Positions 56,579-64,000 of a DNA stretch of 64,000 nucleotides are shown here, piece after piece. Numbering within the stretch: the stretch's first letter is position 1; each line of letters begins with the position of its first letter. This DNA is from Parasedimentitalea huanghaiensis (GTDB lineage Bacteria; Pseudomonadota; Alphaproteobacteria; Rhodobacterales; Rhodobacteraceae): the NCBI RefSeq assembly GCF_009753675.1, contig NZ_WQLV01000012.1:1-64000 (forward strand), read 5' to 3'. Both the position numbers and the translations under genes were made by a program. The notes below the pieces were generated by a model. The model saw only the letters and a program-made list of their open reading frames with translations, searched no databases and was not told the origin of the DNA.

Positions 56579-58543
56579 ATGACCCAATTTTTCCGAAACA
56601 CCGCCCTTGCCTGTTCATTATTGTCAGCAGCTGGTTCTGCCAACGCCGAAAGCCTGCAAGACATTGCGTCTTCCTTTGGGGCGGAAAAATCTGGCGTAGT
56701 TTATACTGCGCGCGACATTATCACGATGAATCCTAACCAGCCACGCGCACAGGCCGTTGCGGTGCTTGGCGACAAAATCGCCGCCGTTGGCAGTTTGGCT
56801 GAAATGTCCACATTGGCCAAACAACGCGGCTATACCATCGACACCCGCTTTGGCGACGATGTTTTGATCGCCGGGCTGATTGAACCGCATGTGCATCCAA
56901 TCTTGACCGCACTCACGATGACCCAGACTGTGATCGCCATCGAGGATTGGGAGACCACCCGTGGCACCTCCCCCGCTGTGCGCGACCCCGAGACCTATCA
57001 GGCACGGCTGCAACAAGCGCTGACAGCCCATGACCCCAATGAGAATTTTGTTTCCTGGGGATACCATCACTATTTTCATGGCCCGATGTCGCGCGCGATG
57101 CTGGATGAACTGGCCCCCGATTTTCCGGTGATTATCTGGCACCGGTCTGCCCATGAGGTATTTCTCAATTCGGTGGCAATGGAAAAATTTGGCATCAATA
57201 CCGGCCTGGTCGAGACCCTGCCCGAATCCGCTCAAGCACAAACGGATTTAGAAAACGGCCACCTTTATGAATCCGGGTTCTTTTTGCTGCTCGGTTCACT
57301 GGCCCCGGCAATGGCATCGACAGAGCTGTTGATCGAGGGATTGGAATTCAGCGAAGACTATTATTTGCGTAATGGGATCACCTTGGCTGCTGAACCCGGC
57401 GGTGTCGTCTCACAACCGCTACAGCAGGTCGTCAATAGTGTTTATGGTGACGATCTCACCCCTTTCAATCACTACTTCATTCCGGATGGCAAAACCTTTG
57501 CTGTCAATTTTTTGGAACAAAACGGTGCGGCCCGGATGGTCGAAGAAACCCGTGCAGTGCTGGACTGGGGTGAAGGGCGCTCGCGGTTTCTACCCCAGCA
57601 GGTCAAACTGTTTATCGATGGCGCCATCTACAGCCAATTGATGCAAATGAAAGACGGTTACACAGATGGTCACCACGGCGAGTGGATCATGCCACCTGAA
57701 CTGTATAGCAAAGCCTTCCAAGCCTATTGGGACTCTGGTTATCAGATCTCGATCCACGTCAACGGTGACGGAGGCATGGATGTACTGCTCGACAATCTAG
57801 AGACTGCCCAAGCCCGCAACCCTCGCTTTGGCCACCGAACCGTCATCGTACATTTTGGTGTCGCAACACCGGAACAGGTACAACGTGCCGCCGACCTGGG
57901 CGCTATTGTCAGTGCCAATCCCTATTATGTCACCGCGCTTGCCGGACGATACGCTGAATTCGGGCTTGGACCAGAACGCGCCAATCGTATGGTTCCCCTA
58001 AAAGAAGCCGCTGACGCCGGGATGCCGATTTCGTTTCACTCAGACATGCCAATGGCCGCAGCCTCTCCGCTGCTGCTGATGTGGTCGGCCGTCAATCGCA
58101 TCACCGCCGAGGGCACCGTCGCCGGGCCCGAACTGCGCGTTGACCTTGAAACCGCATTGAAAGCTGTCACCCTCGACGCGGCCTATACTTTGCAAATGGA
58201 AGATGAGATCGGATCTATTGAGGTCGGCAAGCTGGCCAACCTGACAGTCCTGGAACAAAACCCCTACGAAGTAGACCTCATGGCGCTGAAGGACATTCCG
58301 GTCTGGGGCACCATTTTTGAGGGCCGCGTGCAGCAGGCGCCTAACGCCCCTGACCAAGAAGCATTCCTGACGCTACCAACTGCGATCGACTATGCTGAGA
58401 AAGATATCACGCCTGCGACAGACAACCCGGACCTGAACCAGATGCGCTGTATCGCTGACGGCCAGTGCCCTGACGATGGTCATGACCATGGCGAACTGCG
58501 GCGCGCGCTAAGCAAAGTTGTGATTTCCCAGCTCGGCGGCTGA
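56579..58543 (+). CDS. exported amidohydrolase (YtcJ-like)
   Basis: A 654-aa metal-dependent hydrolase. A signal peptide (RNTALACSLLSAAGSANA) precedes the TIM-barrel fold with LIEPHVHP (HxH metal site), FISIHVNGDGG as seen in ISIHVNGDGGMDVL, and PISFHSDMPMAAASPLLLMW near residue 500. The C-terminal segment has the usual LEQNPYEVD composite strand and a HDHGE tail. It resembles YtcJ/NfdA-type enzymes, which act on N-acylated amines; substrate unknown. GAGGAG sets the start at 56579. Confidence 0.9.
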   Translation: MTQFFRNTALACSLLSAAGSANAESLQDIASSFGAEKSGVVYTARDIITMNPNQPRAQAVAVLGDKIAAVGSLAEMSTLAKQRGYTIDTRFGDDVLIAGLIEPHVHPILTALTMTQTVIAIEDWETTRGTSPAVRDPETYQARLQQALTAHDPNENFVSWGYHHYFHGPMSRAMLDELAPDFPVIIWHRSAHEVFLNSVAMEKFGINTGLVETLPESAQAQTDLENGHLYESGFFLLLGSLAPAMASTELLIEGLEFSEDYYLRNGITLAAEPGGVVSQPLQQVVNSVYGDDLTPFNHYFIPDGKTFAVNFLEQNGAARMVEETRAVLDWGEGRSRFLPQQVKLFIDGAIYSQLMQMKDGYTDGHHGEWIMPPELYSKAFQAYWDSGYQISIHVNGDGGMDVLLDNLETAQARNPRFGHRTVIVHFGVATPEQVQRAADLGAIVSANPYYVTALAGRYAEFGLGPERANRMVPLKEAADAGMPISFHSDMPMAAASPLLLMWSAVNRITAEGTVAGPELRVDLETALKAVTLDAAYTLQMEDEIGSIEVGKLANLTVLEQNPYEVDLMALKDIPVWGTIFEGRVQQAPNAPDQEAFLTLPTAIDYAEKDITPATDNPDLNQMRCIADGQCPDDGHDHGELRRALSKVVISQLGG

Positions 58544-58557
58544 GTCACACGCCGAAG

Positions 58558-58583
58558 GCCCGGTAAGGTTAAACTGACCGGGC
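58558..58583 (+). terminator. hairpin after the amidohydrolase gene
   Basis: GCCCGGT pairs with ACCGGGC around a 12-nt loop, with only TTCATT after it, between two convergent genes. Confidence 0.4.
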
Positions 58584-58593
58584 TTCATTGGTC

Positions 58594-59598
58594 TCAGGTT
58601 TTGGAAATGCCAGCCATCCGGGCCAGAACATCAACGCCCTGCTGCTTCCAGAAATGCAGCAGGTCGATAAAAATCCAGTTCTCAGCGAGCTTACCCCCTG
58701 CGCGGCGATAGATATCAATCACACGAAACTCTCCGGCCTTTTGCGTTGCAGGCATTCCCATAAACCCGCCTGACGGCACAGCTGTGAAATTTGGCCAACC
58801 AAAGAACCCGCCATAGTGACCCTCAGCCATTCGGCAGATATGATTGGTCTTGGATCGCTCGGTAAACGAAGCGCGAAACGGGCCTGAATGTTGCTTGGCA
58901 TAACGCTCGATTGTGTAGGTGGCTCCGATCCCTGCTGGGCCCCACCAGATCATATCGTCACACCAAGTTTGCGCCAGCTCCTGCTCCAGCGTCAATTCAC
59001 TGTCCCATTGGCCCAAATCCGATATCATCGCATTAATCGCCACCAGGGTTTTCTCCCCCTCCTCGACCGGCTGCGCATCAAACAACAGCCCATCGTGCGT
59101 CGCGGGCCCCGGCTGCACCAGATGCGCTGCGGTCTGCGGCGGGAATGGTTGTAACCCTGCCTGCATCATCAGATGCGGGATATCAAAATACATGGCCGTT
59201 TCTGCAATTTTACCCTCCACAACCTTGTGAAAGGCGCAGTAACGCAGAAACGCCATTTTTCCGGTGGGCTGAATGCCAAGCCAGGGCTGATCAAACAGCC
59301 CCATCAAATGCCCCATCGAACTTACCCAGACGCCGTCATCAGCATCAAACATGTTGGCGCCGGCCATGAAAACATCCATCCGCCGCTGCAGCCGTGTCAG
59401 ACTTTGGTGAAGCGGGACCCAGAATTGCTCTGCCACTGCCTCGGGGCCTCGAATTTGATCAAAGGGATGGAACCCTCGCCATAATAAGTCTGGCGCGCAA
59501 TATTTGCTCATAACACCCGAAAGTGCGTCGTCGTTGGCGCTATTTAGCGATGCGTAGAAGTCGCGTACCACCTGTTTCTCGGCCTGAAAGCTGATCAT
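58594..59598 (-). CDS. tandem SnoaL-like (NTF2-fold) protein
   Basis: A 334-aa protein made of two SnoaL/NTF2-like halves. The first has VVRDFYASLNSANDDAL and LLWRGFHPFDQIRGPEAVAEQFW; the second repeats the plan with TWCDDMIWWGPAGIGATYTIERYAKQ. SnoaL-type proteins are cyclases, isomerases or small-ligand binders. Export is not predicted. It is divergent from the ABC importer and shares its control region, so it may act on the imported compound. A 21-27 codon 5' extension overlaps an operator and is not used. GGAAA precedes ATG 59598. Confidence 0.85.
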   Translation of the reverse strand: MISFQAEKQVVRDFYASLNSANDDALSGVMSKYCAPDLLWRGFHPFDQIRGPEAVAEQFWVPLHQSLTRLQRRMDVFMAGANMFDADDGVWVSSMGHLMGLFDQPWLGIQPTGKMAFLRYCAFHKVVEGKIAETAMYFDIPHLMMQAGLQPFPPQTAAHLVQPGPATHDGLLFDAQPVEEGEKTLVAINAMISDLGQWDSELTLEQELAQTWCDDMIWWGPAGIGATYTIERYAKQHSGPFRASFTERSKTNHICRMAEGHYGGFFGWPNFTAVPSGGFMGMPATQKAGEFRVIDIYRRAGGKLAENWIFIDLLHFWKQQGVDVLARMAGISKT

Positions 59599-59662
59599 AA
59601 GTTTTCCGATGTTCCCAATATTCGCGATTTTTGCAGCAAAATGAATCACCTGCTCCGGCATC

Positions 59663-59680
59663 TTTGCATACGTATGCAAA
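59663..59680. promoter_or_regulatory. LacI-type operator 1
   Basis: TTTGCATACGTATGCAAA is a perfect 18-bp palindrome with a central CG, the usual shape for LacI/GalR operators. It lies before the SnoaL-like gene. Confidence 0.7.
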
Positions 59681-59717
59681 AAAGTCTTGCCTGATGTATC
59701 TTTTGTCGGCTAACGTT

Positions 59718-59735
59718 TTTGCAAGCGTATGCAAA
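59718..59735. promoter_or_regulatory. LacI-type operator 2
   Basis: TTTGCAAGCGTATGCAAA is a near copy of operator 1, differing at two positions. It lies just before the ABC ATPase gene. The centres are 55 bp apart, close to five helical turns. No LacI-family gene is in the window. Confidence 0.7.
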
Positions 59736-59755
59736 TTGATTCCACCGGGGGACAA

Positions 59756-60808
59756 ATGGCTGAAATTCAACTGCGAAATGTAGGTAAGCGCTGGGGATCC
59801 TTTGTCGGGGTCGAAAACTTTGACCTGACCATCGCCGACAAAGAGTTCCTTGTTCTTCTTGGCCCATCAGGATGCGGCAAGACGACGACAATGCGTATGA
59901 TCGCCGGGCTGGAAGACGCTTCGGAAGGGGAAATCCTGATCGACGGGAAAACCGTCAACGATCTAGAACCCAAAGACCGGGATGTCGCAATGGTATTCCA
60001 GAGCTACGCGCTTTACCCAAACATGAACGTCTATGAGAACATCCGTTTCCCGCTCAAGGTTCGTGGCGTAGACAGCTCTACCCACGATCAAAAAGTACGT
60101 CGTGCCAGCGCCATGGTGGAACTGGATGACTTTCTGCATCGCAAACCTGCAGAACTGTCCGGCGGTCAGCGCCAGCGTGTGGCATTGGCGCGCGCCATTG
60201 TGCGGGAACCAAATGTTTTCCTAATGGACGAACCACTGTCGAACCTCGACGCCAAACTGCGTGTCTCAACCCGTGCGCAGATCAAAAACCTATCCCATGA
60301 ACTGGCTGTTACGACGATCTATGTGACCCACGACCAAATCGAAGCCATGACCTTGGCCGACCGTGTTGTAGTGATGAAAAAGGGCGTGGTGCAGCAGGTT
60401 GGCAGTCCAACAGACATCTACGACACGCCAGCAAATACCTTTGTTGCCAGCTTTATTGGCAACCCCGCGATGAACCTTATGGAAGGTGAAATCGCAAATG
60501 GCACCTTCCGTACCAACCTTGTCGAGATCACCGGTCTGGCGGCCCCTGATGGTCCTCTAACACTTGGCTTTCGCGCCGAAGATGCGTCCCTTGCGGCAGA
60601 CGGCAGCGGACAGATCAACGCGCCAATCTACACAATGGAGCTGTTAGGCGACGCCACAATGATATCGGTCCGTGTTGGTGGGGCACTTGTCTCAGTTAAA
60701 GCCGACAAAAATTTCCGCGCCGAGATTGGTGACATGGTGTCCATCACTGTGCCGCCTGAAATCTGCCACCTGTTCGACGGTCAAACGGGTGAGCGGATTA
60801 AGACCTGA
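59756..60808 (+). CDS. ABC transporter ATP-binding protein (MalK/UgpC type)
   Basis: A 350-aa ATPase of the carbohydrate-uptake CUT1 class. It has Walker A GPSGCGKTTT near residue 38, the signature LSGGQRQRVALARA, Walker B VFLMDEPLSNLDAKLR, and a C-terminal TOBE domain from about residue 235. It powers the importer encoded downstream. GGGGGAC marks the start at 59756; a methionine nine codons earlier overlaps operator 2 and is not used. Confidence 0.95.
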   Translation: MAEIQLRNVGKRWGSFVGVENFDLTIADKEFLVLLGPSGCGKTTTMRMIAGLEDASEGEILIDGKTVNDLEPKDRDVAMVFQSYALYPNMNVYENIRFPLKVRGVDSSTHDQKVRRASAMVELDDFLHRKPAELSGGQRQRVALARAIVREPNVFLMDEPLSNLDAKLRVSTRAQIKNLSHELAVTTIYVTHDQIEAMTLADRVVVMKKGVVQQVGSPTDIYDTPANTFVASFIGNPAMNLMEGEIANGTFRTNLVEITGLAAPDGPLTLGFRAEDASLAADGSGQINAPIYTMELLGDATMISVRVGGALVSVKADKNFRAEIGDMVSITVPPEICHLFDGQTGERIKT

Positions 60809-60897
60809 ACACATCAAGTCCTCAAGCGAAACCCTTGGGGCATTCAAGGTGCACATGGGGAGTGTGCATCCAAACTCGCGAAAACAGGGAGAACAAC

Positions 60898-62142
60898 ATG
60901 TTTCTTAGAAAAATCGCCGCTACAACAGCCTTTATGGGATTGATGGGCTCGGCAGCATTTGCTGCTGGCTGTGGTCCCGAAGGCCAATCCATCCGAATTC
61001 TCGCCAGTGATTTTCCGGCAATCCATGCCGTTGTTGGCACAGCTCAGGCCAACTGCGGCACAGCTGCGGCCGAATTCAAGCCCAATCACACCACCGAAGC
61101 GCGTCAGATCATGAACGCGGCGCTCACACCGAACCCGGCGGAATATACTTCTGTTATTGTCGCCAACTCGACACTGACCCAGCTGATGAACGATGGCCTT
61201 GTCCGTCCGCTGAACGATTTGGTTGAAAAATACGGTGAACACATCAAACCCAGCCAGTTGATCACCATTGATGGTCAGGTGATGGCCATTGCCTTCATGG
61301 CAAATTCACAGCACCTCTTTGCCCGCAAGGACGTGCTTGAAAAGGTGGGCGTCAGCGCCGTTCCTGCCACTTACGAAGAAGTCCTGACAGCAGCAGAAAA
61401 AATCCGCGCTGCCGGAATCATGGATTACCCAGTCACTATGAACATGAAGATGGGTTGGAACATCGGAGAGATGTTCAACATGGTCTATCTCGGACACGGT
61501 GGTGATCTGTTCAAGCCAGGCTCAGCCGAGCCCAACGTGAACAACGAACAAGGCATCGCAACACTGAACATGCTGAAGTCGCTGATGGAATATGCCAACC
61601 CTGATATTCTGACCTATGCCTCGAACGAGACACAAGGCGCTTGGGAAGCGGGTGAGGCCTCGCTGGGGATCATGTGGGGATCACGCGGCAACCCAATCCT
61701 TGACGATGAAGGTTCAACCAAAGAGATCACCTCCAACACCGTGTTGGCTGCTGCGCCAACCGTTGCAGGTGGCTCGATCCCATCCGCAACCCTCTGGTGG
61801 GATGGCATCACCATCGCAGCAAATGTCTCGGATGAAGAAGCCGAAGCGACCTTTGCAGCCCTTGTCAGTGCTCTGAACCCGGAAATGGTCGCCGCACACA
61901 ATGACGACGCAGTTTGGCTGCTTGACGGCTTCAAGCCCGGACCTGCTGCAGCCGGTGTTGCCGCAACAGCTCAGGGCGGTGCCAAGCCTTATCCAATGAT
62001 CCCTTACATCGGCATCATGCATGGCGCACTGGGCGCTGAGCTGTCCGATTTCCTAAAAGGATCCGAAAGCGCGGAACAGGCCTTGGCAGATGTCGAAGCG
62101 GCTTATGTCACAGCTGCCAAGGAAGCTGGCTTCCTCAAATAA
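60898..62142 (+). CDS. ABC transporter extracellular solute-binding protein
   Basis: A 414-aa periplasmic binding protein of sugar type (SBP_bac family). The signal peptide is MFLRKIAATTAFMGLMGSAAFA, with cleavage near residue 22, so it is soluble. It contains the substrate-lobe hinge region ATYEEVLTAAEKIRAAGIMDY and the W-rich WWDGITIAANV. Two early cysteines may form a disulfide. GGGAG precedes the ATG. A 9-bp hairpin between this gene and the next permease may keep its mRNA level higher. Confidence 0.93.
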   Translation: MFLRKIAATTAFMGLMGSAAFAAGCGPEGQSIRILASDFPAIHAVVGTAQANCGTAAAEFKPNHTTEARQIMNAALTPNPAEYTSVIVANSTLTQLMNDGLVRPLNDLVEKYGEHIKPSQLITIDGQVMAIAFMANSQHLFARKDVLEKVGVSAVPATYEEVLTAAEKIRAAGIMDYPVTMNMKMGWNIGEMFNMVYLGHGGDLFKPGSAEPNVNNEQGIATLNMLKSLMEYANPDILTYASNETQGAWEAGEASLGIMWGSRGNPILDDEGSTKEITSNTVLAAAPTVAGGSIPSATLWWDGITIAANVSDEEAEATFAALVSALNPEMVAAHNDDAVWLLDGFKPGPAAAGVAATAQGGAKPYPMIPYIGIMHGALGAELSDFLKGSESAEQALADVEAAYVTAAKEAGFLK

Positions 62143-62155
62143 TCCATCAAGAAAA

Positions 62156-62179
62156 GAGAGGGCTCCTCAAAGCCCTCTC
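62156..62179 (+). promoter_or_regulatory. intra-operon stem-loop after the binding-protein gene
   Basis: GAGAGGGCT-CCTCAA-AGCCCTCTC is a perfect 9-bp stem without a T-run. Such hairpins often stabilise the binding-protein message in transporter operons. Confidence 0.5.
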
Positions 62180-62217
62180 CCTTCCTCTCCTTTCGATTTC
62201 TGACCGGGACGACTGCA

Positions 62218-63249
62218 ATGAAGCATCGCACATTTCTCTGGTTCATCCTGCCGACGCTCTCCGCGATGATCTTGTTCATTGCGTTGCCCATTGTTTCGGT
62301 CTTTATCCAGTCGCTCCATGTTGGGCATGAACAAGTTATTGTTGTCTCGGAAAGCTGCGGACCATTTGGATGCACACCCACAACATCGATTGATCTCGAA
62401 GCCACGGCCAAGCTTCAGGAAGAGCAGCCACTCGGCAAGTTCAATGGGCTGGCGACATATACAAACCGCTCACACCTTGCCTTTCAGGAACTGGCTGAGG
62501 CCTGGCGGACAACACAGACTTTTGGTGAGTTCTGGGACCAGGTTTTTAACCTGCCCTTCTACCGCGCCCTGATCTTTACATTGACCTATACGGCTGTGGT
62601 TACGCCCATGGTTATTGTGCTCGGCCTAGCGATTGCGGTCGGCGTCAATAACCTGCCAAAATTCCTCAAGGGACCGTCAATCTTCATATCACTCTTGCCG
62701 TTCCTGGTGACGCCTTTGGTTGGTTCACTAATCCTATACTGGATGGTCGATGCAGATGGCGTCATCGGTGCAACATTGCAGCGTATCTTTGACGATCCCT
62801 CACTCAGCCTAAAGGCATCAACTGCACTCACCTGGGTCATGCTGATTGTTTATGGCGTCTGGCACATGCTGCCCTTCAGCTTCATCACCTTTTACGCCGG
62901 GCTTCAGACCGTTCCCGAAGATACAATGGAAGCTGCCCAGATAGATGGTGCAAGCAAGTGGCAGAGCTTGATCCATGTGATCGTGCCGCATCTGGCGCCG
63001 CTCATGTCCTTTGTGACGCTGATGATGCTGATGGACAATTTCCGCGTCTTCGAACCGATCGTAAGTTTTTCGGCCGAGGCCCATGCGACGTCGCTCAGCT
63101 GGATCATTTTTAACGACCTGCGCGAAAGTGGTAATCCGCTCTACGGATCCGCCGGTGCGACCTCGATACTGACTGTTATCGGTGTTGTCATACTGCTGAC
63201 CCCTGTGCTGATCCGCACCTGGCGCGACTTCAACCGTAAATCTCACTGA
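62218..63249 (+). CDS. ABC sugar transporter permease (MalF type)
   Basis: A 343-aa permease with about six membrane helices. The cytoplasmic EAA loop is DTMEAAQIDGASKWQSLIHVIVPHL. The first periplasmic loop is unusually long (about residues 30-115), with CGPFGC in it and a helix pair near TQTFGEFWDQVF. It forms the membrane channel with the next permease and the ATPase. The substrate is unknown. Confidence 0.92.
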   Translation: MKHRTFLWFILPTLSAMILFIALPIVSVFIQSLHVGHEQVIVVSESCGPFGCTPTTSIDLEATAKLQEEQPLGKFNGLATYTNRSHLAFQELAEAWRTTQTFGEFWDQVFNLPFYRALIFTLTYTAVVTPMVIVLGLAIAVGVNNLPKFLKGPSIFISLLPFLVTPLVGSLILYWMVDADGVIGATLQRIFDDPSLSLKASTALTWVMLIVYGVWHMLPFSFITFYAGLQTVPEDTMEAAQIDGASKWQSLIHVIVPHLAPLMSFVTLMMLMDNFRVFEPIVSFSAEAHATSLSWIIFNDLRESGNPLYGSAGATSILTVIGVVILLTPVLIRTWRDFNRKSH

Positions 63250-63259
63250 GGAGGCGATC

Positions 63260-64000
63260 ATGGCGACCAAAGCACAAAACCGCATTACACCGCTCACCAT
63301 AATCTCCTTCGCACTGGTGGCGATCTGGCTGATCATTGCAGCCTTCCCATTCCTCTGGACGCTCTGGGGATCGTTCAAGGTCCAATCCGACTTCTTCTCC
63401 AAGGCGGACTGGCGCAATGCCTTTTATGGCATCAATACAATCAAAGAAACCGGCAGCGCCTTTACAGGCGCAGGGTACCACGGTGCTTGGATCCAAGAAG
63501 AGTTTTGGAAAAACGTGATGAATACCGGCATCGTGGTCTTCTTCACCGTGGTGATCTCGCTCACCTTCGGCACCCTCGGCGGCTACGCATTGGCCCGCTC
63601 GGGTTTCCGCTATGCCTTCTGGATCCTGATGGCTGCACTAGTGTTTCGTGCCATGCCGCATATCACCCTGGTTTCAGGCTACATGCTGCCCTTTTTCGAA
63701 TGGAACATCTGGGGGCTTTTGCCCACCACAATTATTGTTCTGGTAGCGATCAATCAGCCGTTCACCCTGTGGATGCTGCACTCGTTCTTCCTCAACATTC
63801 CCAAGGACATGGATGAAAGCGCCATGGTCGACGGCTGCACCCGTTTCCAAGCCTTCCGCCATGTTATCATTCCAGTGATGTGGCCCGGCGTTGTCACCAC
63901 GGGACTGTTTTCCTTTCTGCTGGCCTATAACGACTTTGCCGTCACTTCGATGCTGCTCAGCGCCGAGAACGAGACGATGGTTCCGGCCATCGCCAGCTTC
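63260..64000 (+). CDS. ABC sugar transporter permease (MalG type), partial
   Basis: The second permease, cut by the window end after 247 codons. The start has a GAGGAGG just ahead and lies 10 bp after the first permease. Helix segments such as IISFALVAIWLIIAAFPFLW and IVVFFTVVISLTFGTLGGYALA are clear, and the EAA loop is seen as MDESAMVDGCTRFQAFRHVIIPVM. About the last 40 residues are missing. Confidence 0.92.
   Translation, partial: MATKAQNRITPLTIISFALVAIWLIIAAFPFLWTLWGSFKVQSDFFSKADWRNAFYGINTIKETGSAFTGAGYHGAWIQEEFWKNVMNTGIVVFFTVVISLTFGTLGGYALARSGFRYAFWILMAALVFRAMPHITLVSGYMLPFFEWNIWGLLPTTIIVLVAINQPFTLWMLHSFFLNIPKDMDESAMVDGCTRFQAFRHVIIPVMWPGVVTTGLFSFLLAYNDFAVTSMLLSAENETMVPAIASF

Overview
The window reads as chromosomal DNA of an alphaproteobacterium in the Rhodobacteraceae (roseobacter group). 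The evidence is the F1 ATP synthase order atpHAGDC without F0 genes, groES-groEL under a CIRCE element, a ROSE-like hairpin before an hsp20-DUF1150 pair, DUF2161 and DUF2125 proteins, a Hint-domain protein, and GTG starts in atpH, clpA and rpsD. Assignment to a genus is not possible from the sequence alone. I see no rRNA, tRNA, CRISPR array, prophage or intact insertion sequence.

Layout. 1-5.6 kb is a loose accessory stretch: the tail of an unknown gene, a 745-bp gap, a solitary GT10 glycosyltransferase, a PhzF-like isomerase, a heat-shock unit (hsp20-DUF1150), small proteins, a palindrome-rich gap and an orphan SMI1/KNR4 protein. 5.8-12.5 kb holds purE-purK, a lipase/EamA pair, an ABM-MarR operon, a GST and a PilZ protein. 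12.7-14.9 kb is groES-groEL with promoter, CIRCE and terminator. 15-22.5 kb holds an acyltransferase, a DUF2161 nuclease-fold protein, two exported ankyrin proteins (one frameshifted) on either side of a manganese pyrophosphatase and an M48 lipoprotein, and a GGDEF-EAL protein. 23-30.3 kb holds a HAD hydrolase, a MaoC dehydratase, the run ribF-ycgN-threonine aldolase, a hydrolase/isomerase pair and prs. 30.4-38.7 kb holds a hybrid histidine kinase, an H-type lectin gene, the ATP synthase operon and a methyltransferase.

38.8-43 kb holds gloB, then clpA coupled to an M23 peptidase. 43-46.6 kb encodes an ExbB/MotA-like and MotB/OmpA-like pair with a very long coiled coil. 46.7-51.2 kb holds a ChaC-like cyclotransferase, DUF2125 and the coupled run hisC, prephenate dehydrogenase, extensin-like. 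51.3-55 kb holds a 44-codon small gene missed by ordinary length cut-offs, a class V aminotransferase divergent from an Lrp regulator, an exported protein and rpsD. 55.2-58.5 kb holds a Hint protein and an exported amidohydrolase. 58.6-64 kb holds a tandem SnoaL-like protein divergent from an ABC importer operon (ATPase, binding protein, two permeases, the last cut by the window end); two matching 18-bp palindromes of LacI-operator type lie between them.

No wholly new system is proven here. The strongest leads are the ROSE-like thermometer, the paired operators and SnoaL/ABC locus, the motor-like pair with its long coiled coil, the 44-codon gene, the dyad overlapping the rpsD promoter and the single-base frameshift in the ankyrin gene.
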